A stretch of DNA of 59,895 nt from Gracilariopsis chorda (lineage: Eukaryota; Rhodophyta; Florideophyceae; Gracilariales; Gracilariaceae): contig NBIV01000358.1 of the NCBI GenBank assembly GCA_003194525.1, forward strand, positions 1-59,895, given 5' to 3'. The first letter of the stretch is position 1. Every line of letters starts with the position of its first letter. The notes beneath the pieces were generated by a model that was not told where the DNA came from, did no database searches, and saw nothing but the letters and a program-made list of their open reading frames with translations. Made by a program: the position numbers and the translations under genes. Positions 42,133 to 52,226 of the stretch are shown here, piece by piece.

Positions 42133-42786
42133 TCAGTACGGCCTCGGTGCTACGCTCGGTTTAGGACGGAGCAGTTTCTTCAGATACTCAACCTTCCTCT
42201 GGACCTTCTTAATCTCAGCCTTGATCACATACACCTTTCGATAACGCCCGCACTTGACCTTCTTGGTTCTCCAGATCTGCTTCATCACCTTCAACTTCAT
42301 CACACAGTCACAGCCTTCCTTCGCCTTTCGAAGTCTCCATTGAAGTGGCCACACTTTTTCAGCGAGGCACCTCCTGTTCCACCTACAAGTCTTCTTCCTC
42401 CACTTCATCATCGTCTGCAGACCCTTTCTTTTCTTGCACTCAAACCTCGCCTTGCGCATGTTCGACATTGTACACTTCAACATCTTCTTCTTCCAATATA
42501 GAGAGCGCAACACACGCGTCTTCTCTGAACGACATTTGTACGACTGCTGCGACAAACGTAGCTCTGCCTGTAAATCATTCAGTTTCTGCTGGGCGCGTCC
42601 AAGAGCTGTACGCTGCCATCCACGAACGGACCGATCCAGGACCGGTAGTGTCGCAGAAATAGTAGCAACTTCATCACGGCTTTTGTCCCATTCACCTTTC
42701 GAGGCGGATGAAGACACCACGAAACCTGCACACACCCATAGTTGAACACAACTGAGAGCAATAAGAGCAGCGGTTTGATATTTCAT
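42133..42786 (-). CDS. Secreted, Lys/Arg-rich, Cys-containing protein of unknown function
   Basis: A 217-residue protein with a clear signal peptide (MKYQTAALIALSCVQLWVCAGF). The mature part is extremely basic, with long amphipathic-looking segments (GRAQQKLNDLQAELRLSQQ; VIKAEIKKVQRKVEYLKKLL) that could form coiled coils. It has eight cysteines (KCRS, KCTM, ECKK, TCRW, RCLA, GCDC, KCGR), enough for four disulfides. It ends in a short Pro-rich tail. I recognise no family. A secreted polycation could bind acidic cell-wall polysaccharide or act against microbes; both ideas are speculation. It converges on the transglutaminase gene; its many lysines could suit cross-linking, but nothing in the sequence proves a link. 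Confidence 0.65.
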   Translation of the reverse strand: MKYQTAALIALSCVQLWVCAGFVVSSSASKGEWDKSRDEVATISATLPVLDRSVRGWQRTALGRAQQKLNDLQAELRLSQQSYKCRSEKTRVLRSLYWKKKMLKCTMSNMRKARFECKKRKGLQTMMKWRKKTCRWNRRCLAEKVWPLQWRLRKAKEGCDCVMKLKVMKQIWRTKKVKCGRYRKVYVIKAEIKKVQRKVEYLKKLLRPKPSVAPRPY

Positions 42787-43329
42787 CGTTAGATCACAGT
42801 GTCTACCGAGATGTTGAATGTAACAAGTGGCTTGAAGAAACGGCGCTGCAGGGCCTAGCGGTTTGAATAAAACCGGCTAGCTGGGATGATGGAGAAGTAG
42901 ATTCGATTGCATTTCCGCTGCGGGTCCCTTAAGTAGGCTTCGAGGTAGCGAAAGATGCAGCACGGAAAGCACGTTTGGACATCACTGTGAGCGTTGAGCA
43001 CGTGCATTGAGCCATTCCCCTTATGGCAGACTGGTGTCACATTGGGGACAGGTCAAATACGAGCACACTTCGTTTTTGGGTGTCCCAGTCAGAGCACCTC
43101 CGTTTTGAGCAGCCATTCTGGGTGGTCGAGTTTGCCTATGTTGGTGTGCTTAGGATGCTCGTAGAAGGTTTTTCGTTTGTTCAGAGCATTTGGCGTCGTA
43201 GTAGAACTAAGGACATGCCAGAAGTGTGTTATGTGCGCACAGATATCACGTAAATCTAGACCACCAGGAGTCCTTTGCTAATGCACAAAGGGGCTCAAAA
43301 GCTCAATTAATCAAATGCCAGCCCTACGA

Positions 43330-43700
43330 TGAGCGCTGATGCCAGAAACGTCGATACATTCTGCCCTTTCTTGGAATGCAATGCTCGCGGTTGTGACGGC
43401 CAGTGGTTGAGGAGCTGCCCCACAGCGCGTTCTCGACGGACAGAGTAGTGGCCTTTAGGGCACTACCACTCATAAAGCTAGCACAGACGCGTTGCAGTAA
43501 GTCAGCAGCTGCACAGTTCAGTGAGCGGCGCTGGCGTTCGAGTGCGTCGTCGCTCGCTCTTGCGATGATCGCGCGCACGTGAGGGACAACTTGTTCTTCG
43601 ACGAAACGCGCAAACGTTTGAGCAGTGCTATTTCAGCAGCTGCGAATAGGAATACAACGAACAAAGTGGGTTCTGGCAATGCGCAGCTCCGATCACCATC
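43330..43700 (-). pseudogene. Possible fragment of a SET-domain gene related to 12694-14274
   Basis: On the minus strand, LKATTLSVENALW aligns with VPKAAILSVENASLW of the SET protein, with 16 identical bases (TGTCCGTCGAGAACGC) at the core. Upstream a hydrophobic stretch (LFVVFLFAAAEIALL) stands where the SET gene region has LFVAVWLSFALISVL. The rest is out of frame or unrelatable. It may be a degenerate partial duplicate; the match is short. Confidence 0.35.
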
Positions 43701-44217
43701 TGGCAACTGCCCAAATGGACAACGGAGTGCCTTCGTAGTAAAAGAATGCGCCCCGTATCCTCGGAGGCGCCGTCAGAGTTTCAGGGCCATCGTCGTTTAA
43801 TGGCGGGAGCATCGTGTTGCGTGTCCAATGCCAATGGTCTTTCACCGAAAACCTTCTGGGCAGGTCAAGCGCCAACGAAAGTGGAGTCACCGTCAGTGCA
43901 GCCGCCGTTCGTCGCTTGACAAGATCTTCAACATTTTTTCGCCGGTTATGTTACGACAGCTTATTCCCCACGCACCCTTGAACGCGATCGCTTATGCAGG
44001 GAGCATTCTTGCACAACGCGACAAGAACGCAAAAGAAGACAACGCACCTTCTCTGGCGGACCAACGGTAAGTCTAGCAACGGTACTGTAGTACAGTAGCA
44101 GGTACAGTAACTGTACCTGCGGGCACCCGTCCTCTGCAGTCTGAAGCCTAAACTTTGTGACTATTGGGCTACAGAAGTGACGGCCAGCATGCGATTGTGT
44201 CCAGCGATATTTGTACA

Positions 44218-44339
44218 GTAGTGAGCTTCCACCTTTAACCTGAAAAGTAGTGAGCTTCCACCTTTAACCTGAAATGTAATAAGCTTCCACAAGATGTATC
44301 CTGAAATGAAGTAAGCTTCCACAAGCTTAATCCTGAAAG
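44218..44339 (+). repeat. Four imperfect tandem repeats of 28-32 bp
   Basis: Units share AAGCTTCCAC or GAGCTTCCAC near the start and CCTGAAA at the end. The first two are nearly identical. Confidence 0.85.
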
Positions 44340-44920
44340 CAAGACTTAGTTGAGACCCATACAAGGCAATAGAATTTAACAATCTATTTTTAAAATAGCC
44401 TGTTACAGAAAGGTAAATTGACATGAGCTCTTTCGATCGCACAACCCTAGAGGGAGTTGTGCGAAACCCGCTCTTCAATATCACACTGTAACCTTTTTGC
44501 TCTTGGTATGACAAACGTGAGGATCGGCGAGGGTTTCCGCCAAATACACAACTACATCATGTAGAACCCCCTTTACCCCCACGAGTCGCATCGGCAGCTC
44601 CGCACGCATTGATCATGACGCCACCCCATTCTACAATGGCCGCCTACGAGAGGGCCAGCTTGAATAAGGGGAGCGTGACCTTCATCGCGAACGGGCTGCC
44701 CGCACAGGGCCACCCTCGCATCATCGGCCATAGTCGCGGCCAGATAGAGCGATTGTCCAACCATAACCCGAGGAATAGATCTCGCGCGAGATACGCCCGA
44801 CTATCAGTTGCACGTAGATGCGCATGCACATGGCTTTCTTGCTCTGTCTGGCTTCCTGCACGCCCGAAACCGCCTCAGGGCTTGGACAAAGTCAGAAACC
44901 AAACAAGGAAAACGACCGAA

Positions 44921-45862
44921 ATGGTAAACCGCGTTGCTATCGTTGCAGTGGGCGGTAATGCGCTCATCAAGGATAACAATCATAAGACCATCTATGACCA
45001 ATATGACGCCGCCCGCGATACCGTGGATCACATCACTAATATGATTGAAGACGGCTGGAACGTTATCATTACGCATGGCAATGGCCCACAGGTGGGTTTC
45101 GACATGCGCCGTTCCGAACTGGCCGCCCATGAGCTACATTCCGTGCCGCTGGACTACTGCGATGCCGACACGCAGGGCGCGATTGGCTATATGTTCCAAC
45201 GTGCCATGCGCAACGAGTTGAGGCGTCGCGGCATTGATAAGGTGGCCGCAACACTAGTGACGCTAGTACGTGTCAGCGCGGATGACCCTGCCTTTAACAA
45301 TCCCACCAAGCCCGTGGGCTCCTTTCTGGATGAGAAGACAGCCCAAGAGCGCAGAAAGGAGGGCAAGACCATGATTGAAGATGCAGGTCGTGGCTGGCGC
45401 CGGGTGGTGCCCTCTCCTCAGCCAGTAGAGATAATCGAGGCGGAAGCGATCAACACCTTAATCAAAGCCGGTGTGGTGGTCATCGCCACGGGAGGGGGAG
45501 GTATCCCAGTTGTGGAGAACGAGGTAGGTGATTTGGTTGGTATCGAAGCTGTCATTGACAAGGACTATGCTTCCTCGTTGCTGGCGAATGTGATCGATGC
45601 AGACTTGCTGCTGTTCGCCACCAATGTTGAAAAGGTTGCCCTCAACTTCAACACGCCCAATGAGACATGGCTCGATAAGATGACCATCGCGGAGGCCAAG
45701 CAGTATATTGAAGAAGGACAATTTGCACCCGGGAGTATGAAGCCCAAAATCGAGGCGTGCATCAAGTACCTTGAGAACGGCGGTAGGCAGGTTCTGGTCA
45801 CCGACCCGAAGAATATACTCCGTGCGCTCAAGGGCGAAACTGGGACTTGGATCGTACCATAA
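44921..45862 (+). CDS. arcC: Carbamate kinase
   Basis: A 313-residue protein matching bacterial carbamate kinase over its full length. It transfers phosphate between carbamoyl phosphate and ADP to make ATP, as in arginine fermentation, or runs the reverse reaction. Motifs: VAVGGNALI (N-terminal glycine loop), ITHGNGPQVG, ATGGGGIPVV, VIDKDYASSLLA, FATNVEKVALNFNTPNE and GQFAPGSMKPKIEAC. These are the amino-acid kinase fold and carbamate-kinase substrate loops. The frame stays open upstream to an ATG at 44615, adding 102 residues rich in Arg and Ser with few acids, which could be an organelle-targeting peptide. I chose 44921 because the enzyme core begins there. No other pathway gene is nearby. 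A bacterial origin by gene transfer is plausible. Confidence 0.92.
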   Translation: MVNRVAIVAVGGNALIKDNNHKTIYDQYDAARDTVDHITNMIEDGWNVIITHGNGPQVGFDMRRSELAAHELHSVPLDYCDADTQGAIGYMFQRAMRNELRRRGIDKVAATLVTLVRVSADDPAFNNPTKPVGSFLDEKTAQERRKEGKTMIEDAGRGWRRVVPSPQPVEIIEAEAINTLIKAGVVVIATGGGGIPVVENEVGDLVGIEAVIDKDYASSLLANVIDADLLLFATNVEKVALNFNTPNETWLDKMTIAEAKQYIEEGQFAPGSMKPKIEACIKYLENGGRQVLVTDPKNILRALKGETGTWIVP

Positions 45863-46427
45863 AAGGCAGTTTGTAAGAGGACGATGTCAAATGAAGAATG
45901 AGCTGTGTATCGCCGTGACGCCCAGGGTCATAGTTGCGGCTGTTGGCGCATTATTACAGTTGAAAGACATGTTGCGAACACTAACACCGGACAGACTTGT
46001 GTCGTTGGGATGTTCGTGAGCATTCGCTTGTAACAGGTTAACATCCTTACAGCGGCTCTGATTGCATTACGAGAGAGAAAGCTGACTCAGAATACACAAG
46101 GGGCTCCTGTGCGTGCTTCGCACGCAAGCGTTAGGATTGCTCCGTTGACTGTGGCATCAACCGTGTGTCGATGGCGAAATTGGTAGAATGTTCCAGCACT
46201 GCTGGAACACACGTGTAGAGTGCTCCAGCAGTGTCTGGAGCATTCTAAGCTTCGCTGGCCCAGCATTACCACTGTATTTCGGTGATGCAGGCGCCAATTG
46301 CTAAATTACTATTGGTTAGTGTGCAGCTCCAGAGGCTTTTGGAAGCCAATGGAGTAACCTAGACGCACACATGAGTAAGTAGAAAGTAGTAATGCGTTTC
46401 TGTGTTGTTTTGCATGCTTTTTGACTT
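45863..46427 (+). other. Spacer with a long hairpin, no gene
   Basis: Between carbamate kinase and the second gypsy element. The hairpin at 46185-46246 is the only structure of note. Confidence 0.5.
46185..46246 (+). repeat. Long hairpin, 25-26-bp arms
   Basis: Arms 46185-46209 and 46221-46246 (AGAATG(T/C)TCCAG..CACTGCTGGA(A/G)CA) pair with two G-T type differences and one bulge, around an 11-nt loop. Confidence 0.8.
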
Positions 46428-46434
46428 TATAAAA
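46428..46434 (+). promoter_or_regulatory. TATA box of the second gypsy element
   Basis: TATAAAA followed by GGGCGATTTGAGTCCC; about 790 bp before the gag ATG, the usual place of the U3/R promoter of an LTR. Confidence 0.6.
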
Positions 46435-47217
46435 GGGCGATTTGAGTCCCAAACTTTGGTCTGGACTCATTTCAAGAGTGACATCTCAACATCCTCACCC
46501 CCACAACTGTCTCAACTTTTACTATCAACAATCAACTCTCAACCGCACTTCGTAAGGCGTTTGCCGCTTTGTGCATACTTGCGGTGGGGCATTACCGTCG
46601 CTGAGACCGGTTGAAGCGCCCTTGGCGTGGATGGAATACAGGTAATGTGTACCAAAGGCGCTTCTGTCGTCTGTCAGCCCCCACCGGAGCTTTGCTCGGA
46701 TAACGGTGACGGTCGAAAGACCTGGTGGTTTCCGGGCGGAGGTGCTTGACGGGAAGCTGTCCGCAGGCGATGTGCCGTGCAACCTCTCCTGCAAAGGGCC
46801 AGATTGGATATAGAGTGAAAGCACATCCCGCTGTTAATAGTTCTCCTTTGGAAGCCTTGTAAGGATTGTACGCACCTGGGTCTGGTTTGTGCAGAAGTGG
46901 GTAGGCTACAGAAATCATTTTACATCCGGAATGTCTTACCGGAAGCCGGGAGTCTGATTTCTAGTGAGCCTTGAAATAATTCTTGGGTTGTACGCCATTT
47001 CAGGAATTATCAAGAAGTTTGTATTTGGATTGAGCCTTGTACTCTCCTTTTGTATTTGTTTTTATCGTTGCAGGTTGAATCCTTTTGGTCCCTGCATTGG
47101 TTGTTCGCTTCATCTTTTGTTCTTGTCGTTTCATCTTTTTGCGGCTTCGAGCTACGAGGAATACCCTTTTTAGGCTAATTTGTCATTTATTTTGGCCCCC
47201 TGCGTCACAGTCTCGTG
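46435..47217 (+). other. R/U5 and leader of the second gypsy element
   Basis: A pyrimidine- and CAA-rich start (about 46480-46550) fits a transcribed leader. No coding frame; the primer site is not identifiable with confidence. Confidence 0.45.
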
Positions 47218-50200
47218 ATGGCGCCCACATGGTACTCTCGAGGAGGGCATTCTTCTGATTCTAGCCCTACATTGACTTCTTTTGATGGATTGTCTGTAGA
47301 CGTTGTGATGTTTTTCTTCTACTTTGAGAATGTTGCTATGAGAGGAAAGACCGAAGACGATATGGCGCTCGAGCTTCTTCGCTTTGTAGAGAAGAAAGCC
47401 TTCGAGTTTTATTATCATACTTTCGCCATTAATGGTTCCCTCTCCGAAGAAGCAAAAGATTATCAATCCGTGAAATAAGCTTTTATCTATCGCTTTGGAA
47501 AAGTCGAAGAACCTGAAGAGGATATTCGCCTGGAAATATCGGCTAAACTGGATTATGGAGATTTGGTTGGTTCCTTGAGTCATATGGACAACCTCTTCCA
47601 GAAAGCTGGATTCAATTGTAAGGCCAAATTCGGCCTGTTAAGAAAAGCGGTGATGGAATACGCTGATTTAGCTCAGTTTATCGTCTTTCGTGGTGCAGAA
47701 GATTATGAAGAGTTGAAGGCTCAAGTGAAAGCCTTCGAGGCTCCCAAGAAAGCGATGGGTTCGCATGTTTCATTCATGGGCCCACTGAAGCGTATTGTTC
47801 AAAACCACAAGCCATTGGACCATTCTTCCCACCAGGGTTTGGAGTCCAAGGTTGATAAATTATCCGAACAGTTTGCAGAGCTTACTCTCATGGTTAAGAA
47901 GTCACAAGCGGAGCGCAGATATTACGAGAAAACATGCGCCTACTGTAGGAAGCCCGGTCACTACGCGTCTCAGTGAGATCCCAACCTACACCGTGATACC
48001 AGATGTGCTAGGTGTGGAAAGCTTGGGCACTCTGAGATTTCTTGTTGGAGACGTATCAGGCCCGAAGAGACTCAAAAGGTGTCGGAAAACAGAGAGAAAC
48101 AGAGAGATTCTTCGTCTGGCGCACAGAAGAGGTCTGATACCGTTTCCATCTTGACTGAGAACCCTCAGAGTGCCGAAGTCGTCGCTACGACCAAGAGAAG
48201 TGCTGATGGTGAAGCGCTCCCGAAGCAGCGCCGTTCAGATGGCAGAGCGCCTATCCCTTCCTTGTTGAATCCACCTGGCTATGAAGAGAGAATCCTCCGC
48301 GCAAAGGGACATGAGCAGAAGGAAAAGAAACAAAAACAGAGAAAGTCCACGAAAGAGAGCATACAGGATCATGCAAGCAAGTATAATGTTCTAACGGAGC
48401 TGGCTAATGCCTCATCTGGGCTCACGTTTGGGTAATTAATCCATGGGGACGCCGATGACGCTAAGAAAGAGATTCGAAAGTTCATTAGCCGAAAAAGCAA
48501 TGTCTGGCGCTCTTTTGTTGGTCCAGTTGGCAGACAGCCTAGACGTCTGAAAGCGGTTCCTGTAAGGATATATGGAACTGAAACTGAAGCTTTGCCTGAT
48601 TCTGGTGCTGTCCCTAACCTCATGTCTACTAAGCTGTGCATGAAGCTATCGTTGGAGCCCGAACCTACCTCGAAGAAGATAACGGTTGCTAATGGAACAA
48701 GCGCTGTATGCAAGGGTATACTTCATGATGTGCCCATTTCGTTCGGAGGCATTTCAATTCCATTGGACTTCCTTGTAATCGAAGGGCCTCCATTCGATAT
48801 TATTGTTGGGTGTCCCACACCTGAGACGCTTCAGGCCTGCCTAGACCTTGACAATCAACAAGTTAAGATGAAGATAGCTGGCAAGAAAGTGACACTTGGG
48901 TTTGACTATGCTCGCGTTGAAGTATCAGAAGGGGATGAAGGTGACACGGATAGCGACGATTTTACGTCTGACTCCGACGCTGCTTGTTATGAGAGCGATT
49001 CCGAGGAGGATGATGAACTCGTCGTCGCTCTGACAGGCAACACTCAAGACGAAAGTAATGGCATGATAACAGAGTTGGACATCACTACTAAGAATCAGCA
49101 TGATGAGTTGTTGTTCTCAAAGCTCTCTCATGTACCAGAGAAAGAACAAAAAGAGATTAGCTCATGCCTGAAAGAAGCTCATGTAATCGCATGGTCACTA
49201 ACAGATCTGCGCCCTGCCGATGTCCCCGTCTCACATTCCTTCGAGCTCACCGTTGATAAGCCAATATATTTCCGGGCAAGAAGAATGTCCCCGAAGCACA
49301 ATGAGTTCATTCGAAAGGAAATAGATCTCCTACTTGAAGCCGGTATTATTACCCCTTCTTCGTCAGCCTTGTCGTTCCCAGTGGTCATAGCCTGTAAGAA
49401 AGATGGATCTCCAAGGTTCTGTGTGGACTACCGAGAACTCAATAGGGTCATGAAGGCCGATCGCTGCCCGCTGCCTCGAATGGAGGAAATCTTTGACGAC
49501 CTTGGCGGGTGTTGCGTGTTCACTACACTCGATATATTTTCTGGATACTGGCAAGTGAGAATGTCTGAAGAATCCAAAGAGATGACCACTTTTGTTTGCA
49601 GGTATGGGACTTTCATATTCGAAGTCATGCCTTGTGGTCTAATGAATGCTCCCTCTACCTTTCTGCGGACGATGGACCATGTTCTTAGAGATCTGCCGTT
49701 TGTGAGAGTCTATATTGATGACGTTGTTATATTCTCTAATAGCCTGGAAGAGCATACTGTTCATCTGAAGGTAGTGCTGGAACGCATTAGTAAGCATGGC
49801 CTTAAGCTTAAGTTGTCAAAGTGTTTCTTTGCACTCCCAAGAATATCTCTTCTTGGACATGTCATTGATTCCAGTGGGGTATCTGTGGACTATTCAAAGA
49901 TTGAGAAGATACAGGACGCCCCAATCCCCAGAACTACGACAGAGCTAAGGTCATTTCTTGGATTGGCAGGGTACTATCGCCGATTCATCAGAGGCTTTGC
50001 AGAGACATCTTCAGCTCTTCACAGTGCTACATCTGGGACCAGGACTCTGACATGGACGGATGAGATGCTTGATGCCTTTCACAGTTTGAAGAAGAAGCTG
50101 ACAGAGCCCCCATTGTTATCGTTTCCAGACTTCGAGGAGCCTTTCATTGTGGAGACCGACGCTTCCAGTGTTTCCCTTGGCGCAGTGTTATCTCAGAAGA

Positions 50201-51296
50201 AAGAGGATGGAAAGATTCACCCGCTGAAATTTGCCAGCCGTACCATGACTGCAGCAGAGAAAAATTACTCTGCATGCGAAAGAGAAGCTTTGGCGGTCAT
50301 ATTTGCTCTTAAGAAGTTCAGGGTGTATCTTCTTTCGTCCGTTCCATTCAAGGTTATCACTGATCACATGGCTCTGCGTTATGCATTCCAGAAGCGAGAT
50401 ATACATGGACGCTTGGCACGCTGGCTCGATTTCCTGGCTGAATATGACTTCTAGATTGAGTACCGCGCAGGCAAGGATAATGGTGGTGCCGATTATCTCT
50501 CTAGGGTCGTTCATGGAAATGAAGTTGAAGTGCACGAAGACGAAGGGGATGTGGTTTGTCTGGCCTCTGACGCCGTACAGTTTTCTGGACTGGAATCGTA
50601 CTATGCTAATATTGCTCGCTACCTTTCTGGGTTGCCTTCAGATGAGGAAGATGCCTACATCCGTCAGGCGATCCGACGAAACGCTAAGCGGTTCCTTGTC
50701 TGGGAAGGGAAGCTCTTCAGAAGAATGGTGAATGACCTACGAGTTGTTCCGGACATCAAACTGAGACAAAACATTATCAAGTCGTTTCATGATGAGATCG
50801 GACATTGGGACGTAAATGCTACCAGGAAGATGATCACTGAGAGGTTCTGGTGGCCCAATATTTACCAAGAAATTGGAAAATATGTCAAGAGTTGCGACGA
50901 ATGTCAGAGAATGGCCCCATTGCCCAAGTAATACAGCAACATGCATACTCCCATGTCCTCTCTTTTTGATGTATACTCGATTGACTTTGCAGGCCCATTC
51001 CCCAAAAGCAAGTCCGGGCACAGGTTTCTTCTGGTTTGTGTGGAGCACTTGACTGGCTGGCCTATTTCTATTCCCACCAAAACATCTACGTCACAAGTGG
51101 TTATTGAGTTTGTGAAGAAGATGATCATTTCTCCTTTCGAGCTGCCTAGGATCATTGTGTCAGACAACGCGACTTGCTTCACTTCTAACTCACTTTCAGC
51201 TTTGATGGAAGAAAATGGTATCAAGTGGAAGACAGTCCTGGCTTACGCTCCCATGTCGAATGGTAGAGCTGAAAGAATGGTTGCTACACTTAAGCG
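47218..51296 (+). pseudogene. gag-pol polyprotein of the second gypsy family, single frame with five stops, 3'-truncated
   Basis: Begins MAPTWYSRGG at 47218. Gag capsid-like region, two zinc knuckles (CAYCRKPGHYASQ-stop in place of the last Cys, at 47935; CARCGKLGHSEISC at about 48004), a basic linker, protease (PDSGAVPNLMS), RT (FCVDYRELNRV, YIDDVVIFSNS near 49714), RNase H (VETDASSVSLGAVLS), integrase zinc domain (H..H..CDECQ, 50790-50915) and core with Asp in SIDFAGPF, Asp in VSDNATCF and Glu in GRAERMVATL. All is in one reading frame. Stops at 47476 TAA, 47974 TGA, 48433 TAA, 50452 TAG and 50929 TAA inactivate it. Copy C cuts it just past the catalytic Glu. Confidence 0.93.
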
Positions 51297-52121
51297 TGAA
51301 GTGCAACGCCCTCAGGGAGGGATTCTTGGTACTTGATCCTTTTCCCGATATTATCGGTTGTGTAGTGTGTATATGAACTACGCCCCACAATGGTGGGTAT
51401 AGACACGTGGGACACGGTTTTGGGTCACTTGGCGGTTGGCCACAGTAGTGGATGTTGCCACGAAATGTGGAGTATTTTAGTTAATATTATTTATTATTTT
51501 CACACCCATTTCTGGGAAGCTAGTACTTAGTGCGACGGCGCACTGCCGTCGCACCAGTAAACCTTCCCCAACAAGGGACCCCAACCTGGGGAATTGGCTC
51601 TAGTTGTTGCCGCTTGTGCGCGTACTCTACTCCTCCTTGGAGGGAAACGCCGTAAACCACGGGACATCTAACCCCCTTGCACATCTAAAGGGACCCATCA
51701 CTGGGAGTATAATTGTTCCAATTGCATTGGTGTTTCGCCCTTTATAGGGATATTGTTACCGGCATCGCCGTTCGTCCCCGCCGCTCTCGCGACTCACTTC
51801 GCCCTCTCTTCCTCCTCTTCGCCCTTCCTTTTTCCCCTTTTTAGGGTAGCACCTCCCGCTATCCGCGGCCCTCGTGTGCGCATCCGCTCACACACCCCCA
51901 CTTACCTGGAAACATACCTCTACTGAGGATCACACCCCGCTCACGCGGATACCGATTCTTCCCCTTCACCTCCCTGCGCAAGTCGCGACAGGTGTCCCTG
52001 GTCTTACAAACCGGCTTCGCCGTGACACCTCTGGGAGGGCTCTACCTAACTGGGTTCACCTCGTGAGAGGAAGATCCCGGACGTCTTTCGGTGTTTTTCC
52101 CCTTTGGGGCATTGCACCACA
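51297..52121 (+). repeat. 5' LTR of chromovirus copy C (825 bp)
   Basis: TGAAGTGCAACG...GCACCACA. Several hairpins keep the stem of copy B with another loop: CCTCTACTGAGG (51917-51928), CCTCGTGAGAGG (52059-52070), CCCTTTATAGGG (51738-51749). Confidence 0.95.
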
Positions 52122-52124
52122 AAG

Positions 52125-52142
52125 TGGTCTCCCGACCTAGAA
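52125..52142 (+). other. Primer binding site candidate, copy C
   Basis: TGGTCTCCCGACCTAGAA, one base different from copies A and B. Confidence 0.5.
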
Positions 52143-52226
52143 TCGGTTTTTGTTTTCCCTCTTACGAGGTTTGTTTTCATTCACTGGAAGTTCCGTGATC
52201 GTTTCCCGTCGTAACGGTATTTTCTC

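Larger units (their letters stand above)
42787..44614 (+). other. Intergenic 1.8 kb with a gene fragment and short repeats
   Basis: No intact gene. Contains the SET-like fragment at 43330-43700, a 23-bp palindrome GCAGGTACAGT-A-ACTGTACCTGC (44098-44120) and tandem repeats at 44218-44339. Confidence 0.5.
46428..51296 (+). mobile_element. Second Ty3/gypsy family, 5' part; split by chromovirus copy C
   Basis: A retroelement unrelated in detail to the chromovirus. It has a TATA box, a long untranslated leader, one continuous gag-pol frame and an integrase that stops at 51296 where copy C begins. LTR limits cannot be fixed because the 3' part lies beyond the window. It lacks the dense hairpins of the chromovirus. 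Confidence 0.88.

Noticed and set aside
44218..44339. CRISPR array
   Set aside because: Repeats are directly adjacent without unique spacers, imperfect, and in a eukaryotic genome.
44161..44514. 117-codon minus-strand ORF
   Set aside because: Covers the tandem repeats at 44218-44339 and is probably a by-product of them.
47218..51296. Reassigned stop codons (TAA/TAG as Gln) in the host
   Set aside because: Host genes here end normally at TAA or TGA at the expected family lengths (TIM8, eL28, uL15c, carbamate kinase, transglutaminase), so the nuclear code is standard.
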